Assembly (NCBI RefSeq): GCF_022810405.1
Contig: NZ_JALGQE010000001.1
Coordinates: 620,001 to 684,000 of the forward strand
Direction: 5' to 3'
Origin: Rhodococcus sp. ARC_M5
GTDB lineage: Bacteria; Actinomycetota; Actinomycetes; Mycobacteriales; Mycobacteriaceae
DNA length: 64,000 bases
The notes beneath the pieces are model-generated. The model was not told the DNA's origin and did not search any database. It saw nothing but the letters and a program-made list of their open reading frames with translations. Every line of letters starts with the position of its first letter. The first letter of the stretch is position 1. Positions 41,384 to 51,701 of this stretch are shown here, in pieces. A program made the position numbers and the translations under genes.

Positions 41384-42063
41384 CCAGCTCACGACAGTTG
41401 CACCGATCGTGCAGTACTGGAACGGATTTGCCGCACCGCCCACCTTCTACCGCACGAGTCGTCGACGGATCCTGCGGTCGAATCGAATTTGCATCCACGG
41501 TCGGTCCGGTTTCGGACCAGTTCGCCTCGAGCGGCGAACACAGCCGAGCCCCATCCGTCTCTGCTGTGATCTGACATTTCCGTCACGACGTCAGCTCTCA
41601 GCGTCGCAGTAGGTCACGGTCCCATTGTCGCGACCACACAGTGGAAGAGACAGGGCGGAAGGTCCCTCACGCGTATGACTCTCGTCATCGCCCTAGGTAC
41701 GGTCCGTCGATGTTCCGACATCACCGAACGACACGTAGAAAGCCCATCTGTACCGTGTGCTGTCCGCCCCCTCGGACTTCGAACGGGATCGGTTCGTTGG
41801 CGGCAGGAGCGCCCAAATCTCTATCAACCTGGACAACCAGCGAGGAACGGACCGTCGGCGCATGCATTGTTGCCGATCCCCGAGCTCGATGCCGTCCAAG
41901 CAGACGGCCATGCTCGTGTTACCGCTGAATACCGTCGAACTGCGTGATCGAAGTCTGCCAATGACGGTCTCAGGATGCGACTGCGCACACGAATACCTGC
42001 CGCGTGTACCGGTCGGTGCCGCGCGACAGCCGATTGTGCACGAGTCGGAAGTACACTCGTGCG
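41384..42063. other. 680-base stretch without a clear gene
   Basis: Open frames exist on both strands, but none has family likeness, a good ribosome site or consistent codon bias. At the right end TACACT (42052-42057) is a plausible -10 six bases before the BBE-oxidase ATG, suggesting a leaderless transcript. Confidence 0.4.
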
Positions 42064-43653
42064 ATGCCCAAACTGACGCGACGCCACCTGTTGTTCGGTG
42101 CAGCCGCCTTGGCCGGTGGCGCTTTGCCGAACTTGCGTCCCTTCGGCGCGTCCGCCGATCCGCTCGTCGCGTCGACAGCCGTCACGGAATTGAGCCCTCC
42201 GGACCCGGAGTTCGTGCGGTTGGTGCAGCGCGGTTACAACCCGCGATTCCTCGCGCAGCCCGAAACTATTTTTGTGCCCGTGAACACCGAAGAGACCGTG
42301 GCCGCGGTAGAGACGGCGGTCATGCGCGGTCTGCGCATCGCCGTCCGATCGGGTGGACACTGCGTCGAGAACTTCGTCGACAACGCCTCTACTCAGGCCA
42401 TCATCGATCTGAGTCGGCTTACAGCCGTGGAGTTCGATGCGGAAAACAACGCCTTCTCCGTCGGGGCCGGAGCGGATCTGGGCGCAGTGTACGAGCAGCT
42501 GTACCGAGGCTGGGGTGTGTCGCTACCCGGCGGAAGTTGCCTGGGCGTCGGCATGGGAGGCCACGCCGCGGGAGGCGGCTTCGGCCCTCTGTCGCGGGCC
42601 TTCGGGTCTGTTGTCGACCACCTCTACGGCGTGGAAGTTGTCGTCGTCGACGCCGACGGACGTGCCTCGTCCGTCCTGGCAACTCGCGACGGTCGGAACT
42701 CCGATCTGTGGTGGGCGCACACGGGCGGCGGCGGAGGAAACTTCGGCGTCGTGACCCGGTACCTACTCCGCACGCACGACGCGGACGGGTCGGATCCCAC
42801 GCTGGCCCTACCGACCCCTCCGGCGAACCTGCTCAGCACACAGGTCGTACTGCCCGTGGTCAGCGAAGACGCTTTCGTGCGGTTCGTCGGCAATTTTCAG
42901 CGATTCTTCGAGCGCAACAGCGAACCTGGGTCGAGATTCGCGAGCCTGTACGCGCAGTTCTTCGCCAGCGCACACCTGTGCCAGCTCACCCCACGGCTCG
43001 ATGCCGACCTGCCCAACTCGCGCGCGCTGCTCGACGAGTTCGTCGCCGCACTGGGCGAGGGTGTGTGGCCACCACCCGTCGCGGTGCCCGCTTCGCAAGG
43101 ACCGTTTCTGGATGTTTCGACACAATTGTCGGCACCCCGTGGCCGGGCACCGTTCTCGGGCAAATACAAGAGTGCGAACTTGCGTCGGGCACACACCGAC
43201 GAGCAGCTGCGCACCCTGCACAGGTACCTGTCGGACCCGCGTTTTCAGAGCCTGGACTCGGGAATCGAGCTCTTCCCTGCCGGTGGTGCAATCAACGACC
43301 GACCCGCCGACGCGACGGCGATGCCGACCAGAAATTCGTTCATGAAGGCCGTCTTCGTCACCGCCTGGCGCAATCCCGCAGACGAGGCCGCCCATGTCGA
43401 GTGGTCCCGAAACATGTATCGCGACATCTACGCCGACACCGGCGGCGTTCCGGTACCGAACGACGCCAACGCCGGCGCTTACATCAACTATCCGGACTCC
43501 GACTTGAAGGATCCCGCCTGGAACACCTCGGGGGTGTCGTGGTCCACGCTGTACTACGGGGACAACTACTCGAGGCTGCAGGAGATCAAGGCGGCGTGGG
43601 ATCCCGGCAACCTGTTCCGGCACGACTTGTCGATCGAACTCCCCCGCACCTGA
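42064..43653 (+). CDS. Tat-exported BBE-like FAD oxidoreductase
   Basis: 529 residues from ATG 42064. Twin-arginine signal: TRRHLLFGAAALAGGALP. FAD-binding PCMH domain with the His-attachment motif VRSGGHCVENFVD (near residue 101) and Cys-attachment motif GGSCLGVGMGGHAAGGGFGP (near 158), so bicovalent FAD is expected as in berberine-bridge-enzyme-like sugar and alkaloid oxidases. C-terminal BBE motif: INYPDSDLKDPAWN and YYGDNYSRLQEIKAAWDPGN near the end. Substrate unknown; candidates include oligosaccharides and phenolic compounds. Single-gene unit with a possible leaderless promoter. Confidence 0.93.
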   Translation: MPKLTRRHLLFGAAALAGGALPNLRPFGASADPLVASTAVTELSPPDPEFVRLVQRGYNPRFLAQPETIFVPVNTEETVAAVETAVMRGLRIAVRSGGHCVENFVDNASTQAIIDLSRLTAVEFDAENNAFSVGAGADLGAVYEQLYRGWGVSLPGGSCLGVGMGGHAAGGGFGPLSRAFGSVVDHLYGVEVVVVDADGRASSVLATRDGRNSDLWWAHTGGGGGNFGVVTRYLLRTHDADGSDPTLALPTPPANLLSTQVVLPVVSEDAFVRFVGNFQRFFERNSEPGSRFASLYAQFFASAHLCQLTPRLDADLPNSRALLDEFVAALGEGVWPPPVAVPASQGPFLDVSTQLSAPRGRAPFSGKYKSANLRRAHTDEQLRTLHRYLSDPRFQSLDSGIELFPAGGAINDRPADATAMPTRNSFMKAVFVTAWRNPADEAAHVEWSRNMYRDIYADTGGVPVPNDANAGAYINYPDSDLKDPAWNTSGVSWSTLYYGDNYSRLQEIKAAWDPGNLFRHDLSIELPRT

Positions 43654-44232
43654 CGGAATCAAGTGCGCGTCGCATTCCGGAAGAACACTCCGATGATCGC
43701 TTCCACGGCTAGGAGGAACGTCGAGCGGACTCGAGTCACCGGCGACAACATGATCGGCCATTGACATCGAGTCGGACAATCAGGTGTCGACTGCAAGACC
43801 ACGACGCGAGTCAGTCGCGTTCCGAGCTGCCGAACAGGTTGCACAGTCCGACCAGTCGTGACATTCAGAATTGCCAGTCGAATCTGATATCAGTTGTACT
43901 GCATCGTATTCGGGGTCAGCAGTGAGGCTTCTTTCCCGTGAGATCGTCCAATCCCCGATCGACGGAGCTGACTCCCCCACCGCGAACCGATCACGACCCT
44001 GCTTCGCCGGCCTCTTGACCTCACTGTTCCAGGCCACCGGATGAATACTCCCACGGCAGTGCGGAGAAAGCCGACGGCGTGGTGTGTGCGTTACTTTCGA
44101 GACACACGAGTCCAGCAGTTCGTCCACAGCAGCACAGGCGCCCACAGCGCCGATGCCATCCGGACTCGGATGCGGCACCGGGTGATCGCAGCGACGGGGA
44201 GGACACTGACAGGAAAGTCGTTCGCCCCGAGC
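43654..44232. other. 579-base stretch without a clear gene
   Basis: Lies between the converging BBE oxidase and [2Fe-2S] protein genes. Small frames only; no family likeness, repeats or hairpins worth noting. Confidence 0.4.
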
Positions 44233-44592
44233 TTATTTTCGACGCTGGTCGAAGCAGTGCGAAGCGAGAGACGTCGGCATCTCGGCAAGCCCAGGTCCTC
44301 CGTTGCAGAGCCAACCTGCAATCTGCTCCTTCATTCCTGCGCCCAGAACGAAACCGAGCCACGTTGGTCGGCCACCGGTTCGATGTCCGCATCTCGATGG
44401 GGCAACCACGACAACGTTCGATCGTTCGCATGGTCCAAGGCACTCGGTGACGCGAAAGTTACCGACACCATCGACCAGGTGACGCAAACTCTCGAGTTCG
44501 GCGTCGTGGTCGATGTCCGGATGCTTGTCGGTAGTGCCGCAGCAGCATCCGCGGCATACGATGACTGTCGGTCTGGATCGATCCATTGCCAC
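44233..44592 (-). CDS. Small [2Fe-2S] ferredoxin-like protein of the corrinoid operon
   Basis: 119 residues from the GTG at 44592, preferred because AGGAG is nine bases upstream; ATGs at 44601 and 44586 are alternatives. Thioredoxin-like [2Fe-2S] ferredoxin fold: VIVCRGCCCGTTDKHPDIDH (Cys cluster near residues 12-15) and a second pair FRVTECLGPCERSNVVVV. The C-terminal region WLGFVLGAGMKEQIAGWL resembles other actinobacterial proteins annotated as (2Fe-2S) ferredoxin domain. It is the last gene of the riboswitch-led transporter operon, 89 bases after the binding protein. Role might be reduction of imported corrinoid or cobalt handling; that is inference. Confidence 0.78.
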   Translation of the reverse strand: MAMDRSRPTVIVCRGCCCGTTDKHPDIDHDAELESLRHLVDGVGNFRVTECLGPCERSNVVVVAPSRCGHRTGGRPTWLGFVLGAGMKEQIAGWLCNGGPGLAEMPTSLASHCFDQRRK

Positions 44593-44681
44593 TCTGTTCA
44601 TCTCCTATCCACATGCAGCGTTTCGAGTCGCTCCGACGTACCGGTCACAAAGGTGAAAAGCGCCCTCTGCCGCGATCGCAG

Positions 44682-45685
44682 TCACAGACCTTTCGACCGC
44701 AAAAAATCCGCGACTGAAGTCACCGCCTGCGGGTTGCGTGGGCCTTCGACGAGCGCCGCGTAGGGAAGGGCCGTGATGTTGTTCTCGCGGACCGCGGTCG
44801 TTCCCGACATCAGCGGATGTTGCCGTAGCTGTTCGATTTTCGCCTCGACGGTCTCCCCCGCGCCCGAGTTGTAGTCGACTATGACGATCGCTTGCGGATC
44901 GCGCTGAGCCGCGGCCTCCCAGGATGCGGTGGTCCACGAGTTGTCGATGTCGTCGAAGATGTTGCTGCCACCGGCCTCTCGGAAGATCTGCGATGGGGCT
45001 GCTGTACGGCCGGCGGTGAACGGTTCCGGGGTCGCACTGTCGAACAAGAACATTCGCGTCGGATCCTGCCCGGCCGGTGCTGTCGCGTTCGCGTCCGCAA
45101 CTTGTTCGCGGTACCCGGCGACGAGATCGTCGGCGCGGTCACGGACGTCGAAGATATCGCCGAGGTTTTCGATGTCGGCGTACAGCGCGTCGAGCGGGTC
45201 CATGATTCCGCGCTGCGTGGTGCCGGGTTGACGGCATGCCTCGGTGAGCTGATACGGGGTGGCACCGATGCTGCGCACCCAGTCCGGTGTCAGACCGGTC
45301 GATTCCTTGTATCCGTAGTTCCAGCCGGCGAAGACGAAGTCCGGATTCGCGGCCTGGACCGCTTCACGGGTGAAGGTGTCACCGATATCGGGGGTGGACT
45401 CGAAATCGGCTTTCCAGGGCGAGGATTCGATGTCCCCGTCCTTGGAGGCCTGCGCGGAGAAGCCGACGACTCGGTCGGCCAGGCCGAGCGCGAACATCAT
45501 CTCGGTGATTCCGGTGTCGTTGGTGACCACGCGCTGCGGAACGCCATCAACGGTCAACGGCTCGTCGCAGTTGGTGACGGTGACGGTCGCGCCGCCTGGT
45601 TCTGCTGTGGTCTCCACCTCCGCGCCGCAGGCGCTCAGCGCCAGGGTGGTTGCAGCGATCAGCGCCCAGGTCCGTCTCGGATGTG

Positions 45686-45689
<4 letters not shown>
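44682..45689 (-). CDS. Corrinoid/metal-chelate ABC transporter binding lipoprotein (BtuF-like)
   Basis: 335 residues; ATG 45689 overlaps the ATPase stop as ATGA. Lipoprotein signal with lipobox LALSAC near residue 19. Mature sequence: helical-backbone metal-receptor fold (PBP class III) with VDGVPQRVVTNDTGITEMMFALGL and ANPDFVFAGWNYG, and a closing AVTSVADFLRSKGL. Sequence style matches the actinobacterial cassettes often named putative F420-0 transporters, which belong to the BtuF/FecB/FhuD superfamily. The cobalamin riboswitch upstream argues for corrinoid transport. Confidence 0.85.
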
Positions 45690-46458
<769 letters not shown>

Positions 46459-46459
<1 letters not shown>

Positions 46460-47496
46460 CAGTCGGAACCCATCAGCGCACCGCGGCGGCGCATCAGCAG
46501 CACGAACACCGGGACTCCGACCGCCGCGGTGATCGCGCCGAGCGGAAGTTCCTGCGGAGGCACCAAGGTTCGGGCGAGAAGGTCGGCGCTGACCAGAAAG
46601 ACCGATCCAAGGACCGGGACCACCACGATCAAGCGCCTATGGTCGGCACCGACGAGCATTCGGGCGACATGCGGGACGACGAGTCCGACGAACCCGACTG
46701 CACCGCAGATAGATACGAAACATCCGGTCATCGCCGCCGCGACGACGAACAGCAGTAGCCGGAACTTCGAGGCGTCGAGGCCGAGAGCGGCGCTGACTTC
46801 ATCGCCCATCGACAATGCGTTGAGGCGGCGGGCGCAGGCGGCGATGATCACCAAGCCCACTACGGTGACGACGGCCGCGAGCGGGACCATCTGCCAGGTC
46901 GCCGCCGACAGGCTTCCGAGGAGCCAGAACATGACACTTCGTGCGCCGTCGCCGTGGGGTGCAAGGAATACCAGGACAGTGGTGATGGCCGAGAAGCCGT
47001 ACCCGAGAGCCGTTCCGGTGAGAACCAGCCGCAGAGGAACAAGCCCCGCCGCAGATCTGGCCATGAGGTACACCAGCAACGTCGCAGCCAACGCACCGAC
47101 GAACGCGGCCGTGGAGAGGGCGTAGATTCCGAGAGCACCGAAGGTTCCGAACAGCACCACCGACGTCGCGCCGACGGACGCACCGGAGGATATACCCAGC
47201 ACGTACGGGTCCGCGAGGGCATTGCGCACCATCGCCTGAACAACCAGTCCGACGGCGCTGAGGCCGCCGCCGATGAGAATGGCCAGCAGCACCCGAGGCA
47301 GGCGTGAATCGACGATGATGCGGTAGTTGGGTACATCGTCCGTAGCGATGGTGCCACCGGTGATCTCTGCCCACGCGATGTGGCAGACCTCGCGCCACGG
47401 GACATGTGCGGTGCCGAGCATCAACGCGATCACCGACACCGCTACCAACACCAGGAGGGCGGTCGCGGTCAGAGCAGTCACCGACATTCGGCGCAT
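46459..47496 (-). CDS. ABC transporter permease (BtuC/FecCD family)
   Basis: 345 residues from ATG 47496. Ten-helix permease: RLPRVLLAILIGGGLSAVGL, NALADPYVLGISSGASVGA, GAVGFVGLVVPHVARMLVG and DLLARTLVPPQELPLGAITA, all hallmark segments of the FecCD/BtuC family. AAGGA lies 13 bases before the start. First gene of the operon and directly behind the riboswitch (155-base gap), so the whole operon is expected to be off when adenosylcobalamin is plentiful. Confidence 0.93.
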
Positions 47497-47650
47497 CTCG
47501 TTGGCACGTTCCTTGCAGGTCGTCGACGTCAGGCGTGGCGGCTCTCATGACACGAGCCCAGACGAAGACGACAGACTTGTCCCAACACGGTCTGCATCTC
47601 GTCGACCATGTCCCACGGAGTCGACAAGCGACCGCACCGGTGGCGCGGCC

Positions 47651-47853
47651 GCGTTGGCAGGTCTTCGGACTCGTGAACACGTCACCGGATGCTCCCGATG
47701 ACAACCTAGTGGCGGTCGCTTCCCGAGCCCGTGGGCTCAGTGCTGTTGACCGCGGTCGTTTTCACATACCGCTGCGGGGCAGTTCCGGCTTCACACCGGA
47801 TTCCCTCTTGCGATCCGACGAACCTCACAGAGAGGGCCGCCGGAAACCAACGC
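47651..47853 (-). ncRNA. Cobalamin riboswitch
   Basis: On the minus strand the conserved elements occur in order. There is a 7-base outer stem GCGTTGG (47853-47847) pairing with CCAACGC (47657-47651). The core GGGAATCCGGTG is followed by GAAGCCGGAACTGCCCCGCA and then CGGT, all within about 47810-47767. GCCACTAGG sits near 47715, and the B12-box-like AGTCCGAAGACCTGCC precedes the closing stem. It is followed by 155 bases and the FecCD-type permease start. Adenosylcobalamin binding would reduce expression of the transporter operon. No clear intrinsic terminator was located, so translational control is possible. Confidence 0.9.
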
Positions 47854-47889
47854 AGCGCGACTGTAACACCACGACTGACGTCGAGGGTG

Positions 47890-48186
47890 TCAGTCATGGC
47901 GGTGTTCCGCGCCCATGATGTCGTGCAGGATCCGGTGCACGATCGCGTCGGCGACTACCCGGTAGTGCACCGTCCGACCCGACTTCGTGGTCTCGACCCA
48001 CCCACGGGCCCTGAGAGCGCGGAGCGATTGCGACGCCGCGTTCTCGGTGATGCCCACGGCGGCAGCGAGTTCGGCGACAGTGGCACCGGATTTCTCGTGC
48101 ATGTAGCTGACCAGACGGAGCCGCGTCGGATCGGACAGGACGGCAAAGCGGGTCGACCATTCCTCGATGTCGTCGCTATCGGTCAT
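47890..48186 (-). CDS. ArsR/SmtB-family metal-type regulator
   Basis: 98 residues from ATG 48186 (GGGAGAATCG upstream). Winged HTH: RFAVLSDPTRLRLVSYM, VAELAAAVGITENAASQSLRAL (recognition helix), wing TTKSGRTVHYRV. The C-terminal helix ends VHRILHDIMGAEHRHD, rich in His/Asp/Glu as in alpha5-type Zn/Co/Ni sensors; no Cys pair in the alpha3 position. Divergent from the nickel/peptide-type ABC operon with a perfect 20-base dyad (48241-48260) between. Likely represses metal uptake when metal is plentiful. It also lies just upstream of the riboswitch on the same strand. Confidence 0.88.
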   Translation of the reverse strand: MTDSDDIEEWSTRFAVLSDPTRLRLVSYMHEKSGATVAELAAAVGITENAASQSLRALRARGWVETTKSGRTVHYRVVADAIVHRILHDIMGAEHRHD

Positions 48187-48240
48187 CGATTCTCCCGCGC
48201 TGCTGGTTCCCAATGCTGCTGCTACGCTACGGCACACAAC

Positions 48241-48260
48241 ATGTGTCTGCCTGGACACAT
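48241..48260. promoter_or_regulatory. ArsR-type operator dyad ATGTGTC-N6-GACACAT
   Basis: Perfect 7-base arms with a 6-base spacer, midway between the divergent ArsR gene and the ABC operon. Length and arm content fit ArsR/SmtB operators. It ends 33 bases before the binding-protein GTG. Confidence 0.65.
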
Positions 48261-48293
48261 ATTTCGATCGAGCATGCACCCGGGGAGCAGTCC

Positions 48294-49886
48294 GTGACAC
48301 CGTCCATCGCCCGCATTCTGGGTGCAGCTGTTGCCCTCGCCCTCACCGCCGCGGGATGCGCGTCACCGTCCGACGAGAGCTCCGGCGGGGCGATCGTGCT
48401 GGCCGACAGCCAGGAACTCGGCGGGTTCAGTCCGGTGTCCGGCTACGGGGCACTCGGCGTCTCCCCGGTCTACGAGGGGTTGCTCCGCCCCGATGCCGAT
48501 TCCGACTCCGCGCTTCCCGATCTCGTTCCGTCCCTGGCCGACTCGGTCCCGACGAATATTGCACCGCGGCAGTGGCGAGTGGCGTTGCGTGCGGACGTCG
48601 CATTCTCGGACGGCACCGACTTCGACTCCGCGGACGTAGTGGCCACCTACGAAGCCGTGAAGAATCCCAGTGTCGCATCCGAGATCTCGACGGATTTCGA
48701 TCCGATCGTCGATGTCGTCGCCGATGGATCCGATGCCGTGGTGATAACGATGACCACCGACGCAGACCCGTCACCGTACCTCCTGCTCGGCATCGCTCCG
48801 TCGGAGCGGGTCGAGCAGGCACCCGCGGCCGATTGGTTACTGAACACCGAGCCGGTCGGAACCGGGCCGTACATGCTGGACAGCCTGCGCGCAGATCAGG
48901 CCGTGTTCACCGCACGCGAGGACTACTGGGGCGAGGCTCCCCACGTGACGCGACTGGTGATCACCTACACCCCGGACGACAACACCCGAGTGCAGCGCGT
49001 CGCCACGGGCGAGGTCTCCGGCACGTCACTGCCTCCGACTGCCGTCGCCGCGCTCGACGGAAACGACGACGTGAAGACGGTCGGCGTGAAATCTGCTGAT
49101 TGGCGCGGTGTCTCGCTTCCGGCGGGCAATGCGTTCACGTCCGACCTCCAAGCCCGGATCGCGATGAATCTCGCCGTCGATCGAAGGGGCATGGTCGACG
49201 ACGTTCTCGGTGGGTACGGTCGCCCCGCGAGCACACCGGTGGCCGATGTCTACGGCGACGCCTACGAGCCGACAGCAGTATTCCCGTTCGACCTTTCCGC
49301 CGCCGAGTCCACCCTCGATGCCGCCGGGTGGCGCGTCGGCGCAAGCGGTGTACGCCAGAAAGACGGTGCCACAGCGTCGTTCGAGCTTCTCTACAACGCT
49401 CAGGATTCTGTGCGGAGGGATCTGGCGGTAGCCTTTGCCGCCGCCATGCAACCCGTCGGTATCGATGTCCGGCCCCGAGGAACCGGGTGGGACGAGATCG
49501 AGACCCGCCTCGGCGACTCGGCAGTGCTGCTCGGCGGCGGCGACACCCCGTACAGCATCGACTCGCAGGTGTTCGACACCCTGCACACCCGCGTCGACGA
49601 CTCCTCGCCCTATGCCAACCCCGGCAACTTCACCGCGCCGGGTCTCGACGAAGCACTGCAGCAAGCTCGCGATTCCGCGTCCGGACCCGAGAACGACGCT
49701 CGATACCGGCTGATCCAGCAGCTCTACGTGGAGCAGCCGTCCTCGGTGTTTCTCACTTTTCTCGACCATGCATACGCGTATCGCGATCTCGGCTGGAACC
49801 AGACCCCACCCATTCTCGAACCGCACTCGCACGGCGTCTCGTGGGGTCCATGGTGGCACCTGGCGGCGTGGGCACGTGCGCAGTAG
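48294..49886 (+). CDS. Nickel/peptide-type ABC binding lipoprotein (SBP_bac_5 family)
   Basis: 530 residues; GTG 48294 preceded by GGGGAGCAG. Lipobox LALTAAGC near residue 20. SBP_bac_5 family: LRADVAFSDGTDFDSADVVATY and EPVGTGPYMLDSLRADQAVF are the family motif; C-terminal YRLIQQLYVEQPSSVFLTFL. Shorter loops and the neighbour's metal-type ArsR suggest a nickel/cobalt or metallophore substrate, but peptide uptake is equally possible by family. First of five coupled genes. Confidence 0.85.
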   Translation: MTPSIARILGAAVALALTAAGCASPSDESSGGAIVLADSQELGGFSPVSGYGALGVSPVYEGLLRPDADSDSALPDLVPSLADSVPTNIAPRQWRVALRADVAFSDGTDFDSADVVATYEAVKNPSVASEISTDFDPIVDVVADGSDAVVITMTTDADPSPYLLLGIAPSERVEQAPAADWLLNTEPVGTGPYMLDSLRADQAVFTAREDYWGEAPHVTRLVITYTPDDNTRVQRVATGEVSGTSLPPTAVAALDGNDDVKTVGVKSADWRGVSLPAGNAFTSDLQARIAMNLAVDRRGMVDDVLGGYGRPASTPVADVYGDAYEPTAVFPFDLSAAESTLDAAGWRVGASGVRQKDGATASFELLYNAQDSVRRDLAVAFAAAMQPVGIDVRPRGTGWDEIETRLGDSAVLLGGGDTPYSIDSQVFDTLHTRVDDSSPYANPGNFTAPGLDEALQQARDSASGPENDARYRLIQQLYVEQPSSVFLTFLDHAYAYRDLGWNQTPPILEPHSHGVSWGPWWHLAAWARAQ

Positions 49887-50865
49887 AACTCGAGCCCGGA
49901 CAGTGGGCCGAATCCTCGCCGTCCGTACCGGTATCGCGATCCCGACGGTCGTCGCTGTCTCGGCGGCCATGTTCGCACTCGCGTCGCTATCACCTCTCGA
50001 CCCGCTCGCCGCGTACCTCGGTGACAGCTACCAGAGTGCGACTCTGTCTCAGCGGCAGCAACTTCGAGACGCGTACGGAACGGAAACACCGTGGTACACC
50101 GCATGGTGGACCTGGCTGACCGACCTACTGCACGGCGATCTCGGATGGTCCTCGACCCAGTCCCTCCCGGTCTCGACAGTCCTTGCCGAACGTCTGCCCT
50201 TCACGCTCGGACTGTCTGCTCTCGCCCTGATTCTGGCCACCGTGACCGCCGTCGTAGTGGGTTCGTCGGCCGGGATGCGCCGCGGCGGCATGCTCGATCG
50301 GGCGTGCTCGGTCCTGTCCACGACTTTCGCGGCCGTGCCGCCGTTCGTCGTATCGCTGGTTCTGGTCTCGGTGTTCGCAGTGACCTTCCGGTGGTTTCCC
50401 ACCTCGGGTGCACGGGCACCGGGCACTACGTACTCGGCCGCGGGGATCGCCGCGCATGCCGTTCTTCCGCTGATCGCGCTCACCGTGTCGCAGATCCCGT
50501 GGCTTCTTCTGTCCATGCGGGCTGCGGTTGTCGACTCGGCCGACTCCGATGCGGTGCGCGCGGCGCGGGCACGCGGGATCTACGGGTGGGCTCTGTTGCG
50601 TGGGCACGTACTGCCGACGTCGGTGGCTCCTACTCTGGCGCTGCTCGGCACCCGGCTACCCGAGCTGATCGCGGGTGCTGCGATTGTCGAGACCGTGTTC
50701 GGGTGGCCAGGGATGGCCGAGGCGCTGGTCCAATCGGCTGCGGCACTGGACTTCTCGTTGATGGCGGCGACCACGACCGCCGCGGCCCTCGCCGTATTGC
50801 TGGGATCGGCATTGTCCGACGCAGCGACCGCCGCGATCGACCCACGAGTGCGGATCGCTGCATGA
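49876..50865 (+). CDS. ABC permease (NikB/DppB type)
   Basis: 329 residues from the GTG at 49876 (overlaps the binding-protein end by 11 bases; GTG 49903 is an alternative). Six helices; the DppB/NikB family marks are RLPFTLGLSALALIL, IALTVSQIPWLLLSMRAAVV and RARGIYGWALLRGHVLPTSV (EAA loop) followed by GAAIVETVFGWPGMAEALV. Confidence 0.9.
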   Translation: MRSRTRARTVGRILAVRTGIAIPTVVAVSAAMFALASLSPLDPLAAYLGDSYQSATLSQRQQLRDAYGTETPWYTAWWTWLTDLLHGDLGWSSTQSLPVSTVLAERLPFTLGLSALALILATVTAVVVGSSAGMRRGGMLDRACSVLSTTFAAVPPFVVSLVLVSVFAVTFRWFPTSGARAPGTTYSAAGIAAHAVLPLIALTVSQIPWLLLSMRAAVVDSADSDAVRAARARGIYGWALLRGHVLPTSVAPTLALLGTRLPELIAGAAIVETVFGWPGMAEALVQSAAALDFSLMAATTTAAALAVLLGSALSDAATAAIDPRVRIAA

Positions 50866-51701
50866 CCGCCCGAGACGATGAGCTCGACTATCGGCGTCGA
50901 TACATTCCGGATTCGCCGTGGTTCGTGGTTCTCGCGATCACACTCGGCGCAGTGCTGATCCCGATGATCGCCGGTCGGCAGACCGCGGATTTCGCTTCCG
51001 CTCTGCTGCCGCCGAGCGCCTCGAACCTGCTGGGCACCGATCACTCCGGATACGACATGCTCACCAGAACAGCAGAGGGGCTGCGGATCTCGCTGTTGAT
51101 CGCAGTACTCTGCGCGGTGATCGCGTGCGCTATCGGAGTGGTCATCGGGGTTGCCTCGGCGGCTGCCGGCGGGTGGTTCGATGCCGTCGTCATGCGCGTG
51201 GTCGATACGGTCAACGCCCTCCCCCACCTGGTGCTGGGTATCGTCATCGCGGCGCTGTGGCGAGGTGAACCACTTGCCGTGGTGGCGTCGATCTCGTTGA
51301 CGCACTGGCCTTCTGTTGCCCGGATAGTGCGGGCCGAGGTCTTGGCGACGGCAGATTCCGGGTGGGTACGTACCTCCCGCCTGGCCGGCGCGTCCCGATG
51401 GTTCGTTGCACGCAGACACCTGGCGCCGTCGGTAGGTGGGCAGATTCTGGTCGCGCTGGCGATGCTGATCCCGCACGCCATCTGGCACGAATCGACGTTG
51501 TCGTTTCTCGGTGTCGGTCTGTCACCCGATCGCGCGAGCCTGGGCACGCTGCTCGGGCAGGCCCGCGGCGATGTGATGCTCGGCGCGTGGTGGACACTCG
51601 CCGTTCCGGCCACGGCGCTGGTGGTGACGGCGCTCGCGTTCACCCTGGGACTGTCGATGCTGCGACGACGACTCACTCCACCCGGGGGTTCGGTGTGGTG
51701 A
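50862..51701 (+). CDS. ABC permease (NikC/DppC type)
   Basis: 279 residues, ATGA overlap with the preceding gene. Family marks LLGTDHSGYDMLTRTAEGLR, VDTVNALPHLVLGIVIAALW, then SRLAGASRWFVARRHLAPSV (EAA loop) and HESTLSFLGVGLSPDRASLG. Partner of the NikB/DppB-type permease. Confidence 0.92.
   Translation: MTARDDELDYRRRYIPDSPWFVVLAITLGAVLIPMIAGRQTADFASALLPPSASNLLGTDHSGYDMLTRTAEGLRISLLIAVLCAVIACAIGVVIGVASAAAGGWFDAVVMRVVDTVNALPHLVLGIVIAALWRGEPLAVVASISLTHWPSVARIVRAEVLATADSGWVRTSRLAGASRWFVARRHLAPSVGGQILVALAMLIPHAIWHESTLSFLGVGLSPDRASLGTLLGQARGDVMLGAWWTLAVPATALVVTALAFTLGLSMLRRRLTPPGGSVW

Noticed and set aside
41757-43712. Open frame of about 650 codons overlapping the BBE-like oxidase in another frame
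   Set aside because: Composition is Arg-dominated, typical of a shifted frame of a high-GC gene. The BBE frame has Tat signal and both FAD-linking motifs.
44041-44763. Rightward frame of 240 codons opposite the [2Fe-2S] protein
   Set aside because: The minus strand frame has two Cys clusters and a ribosome site; the plus frame has neither and is Ser/Arg-rich.
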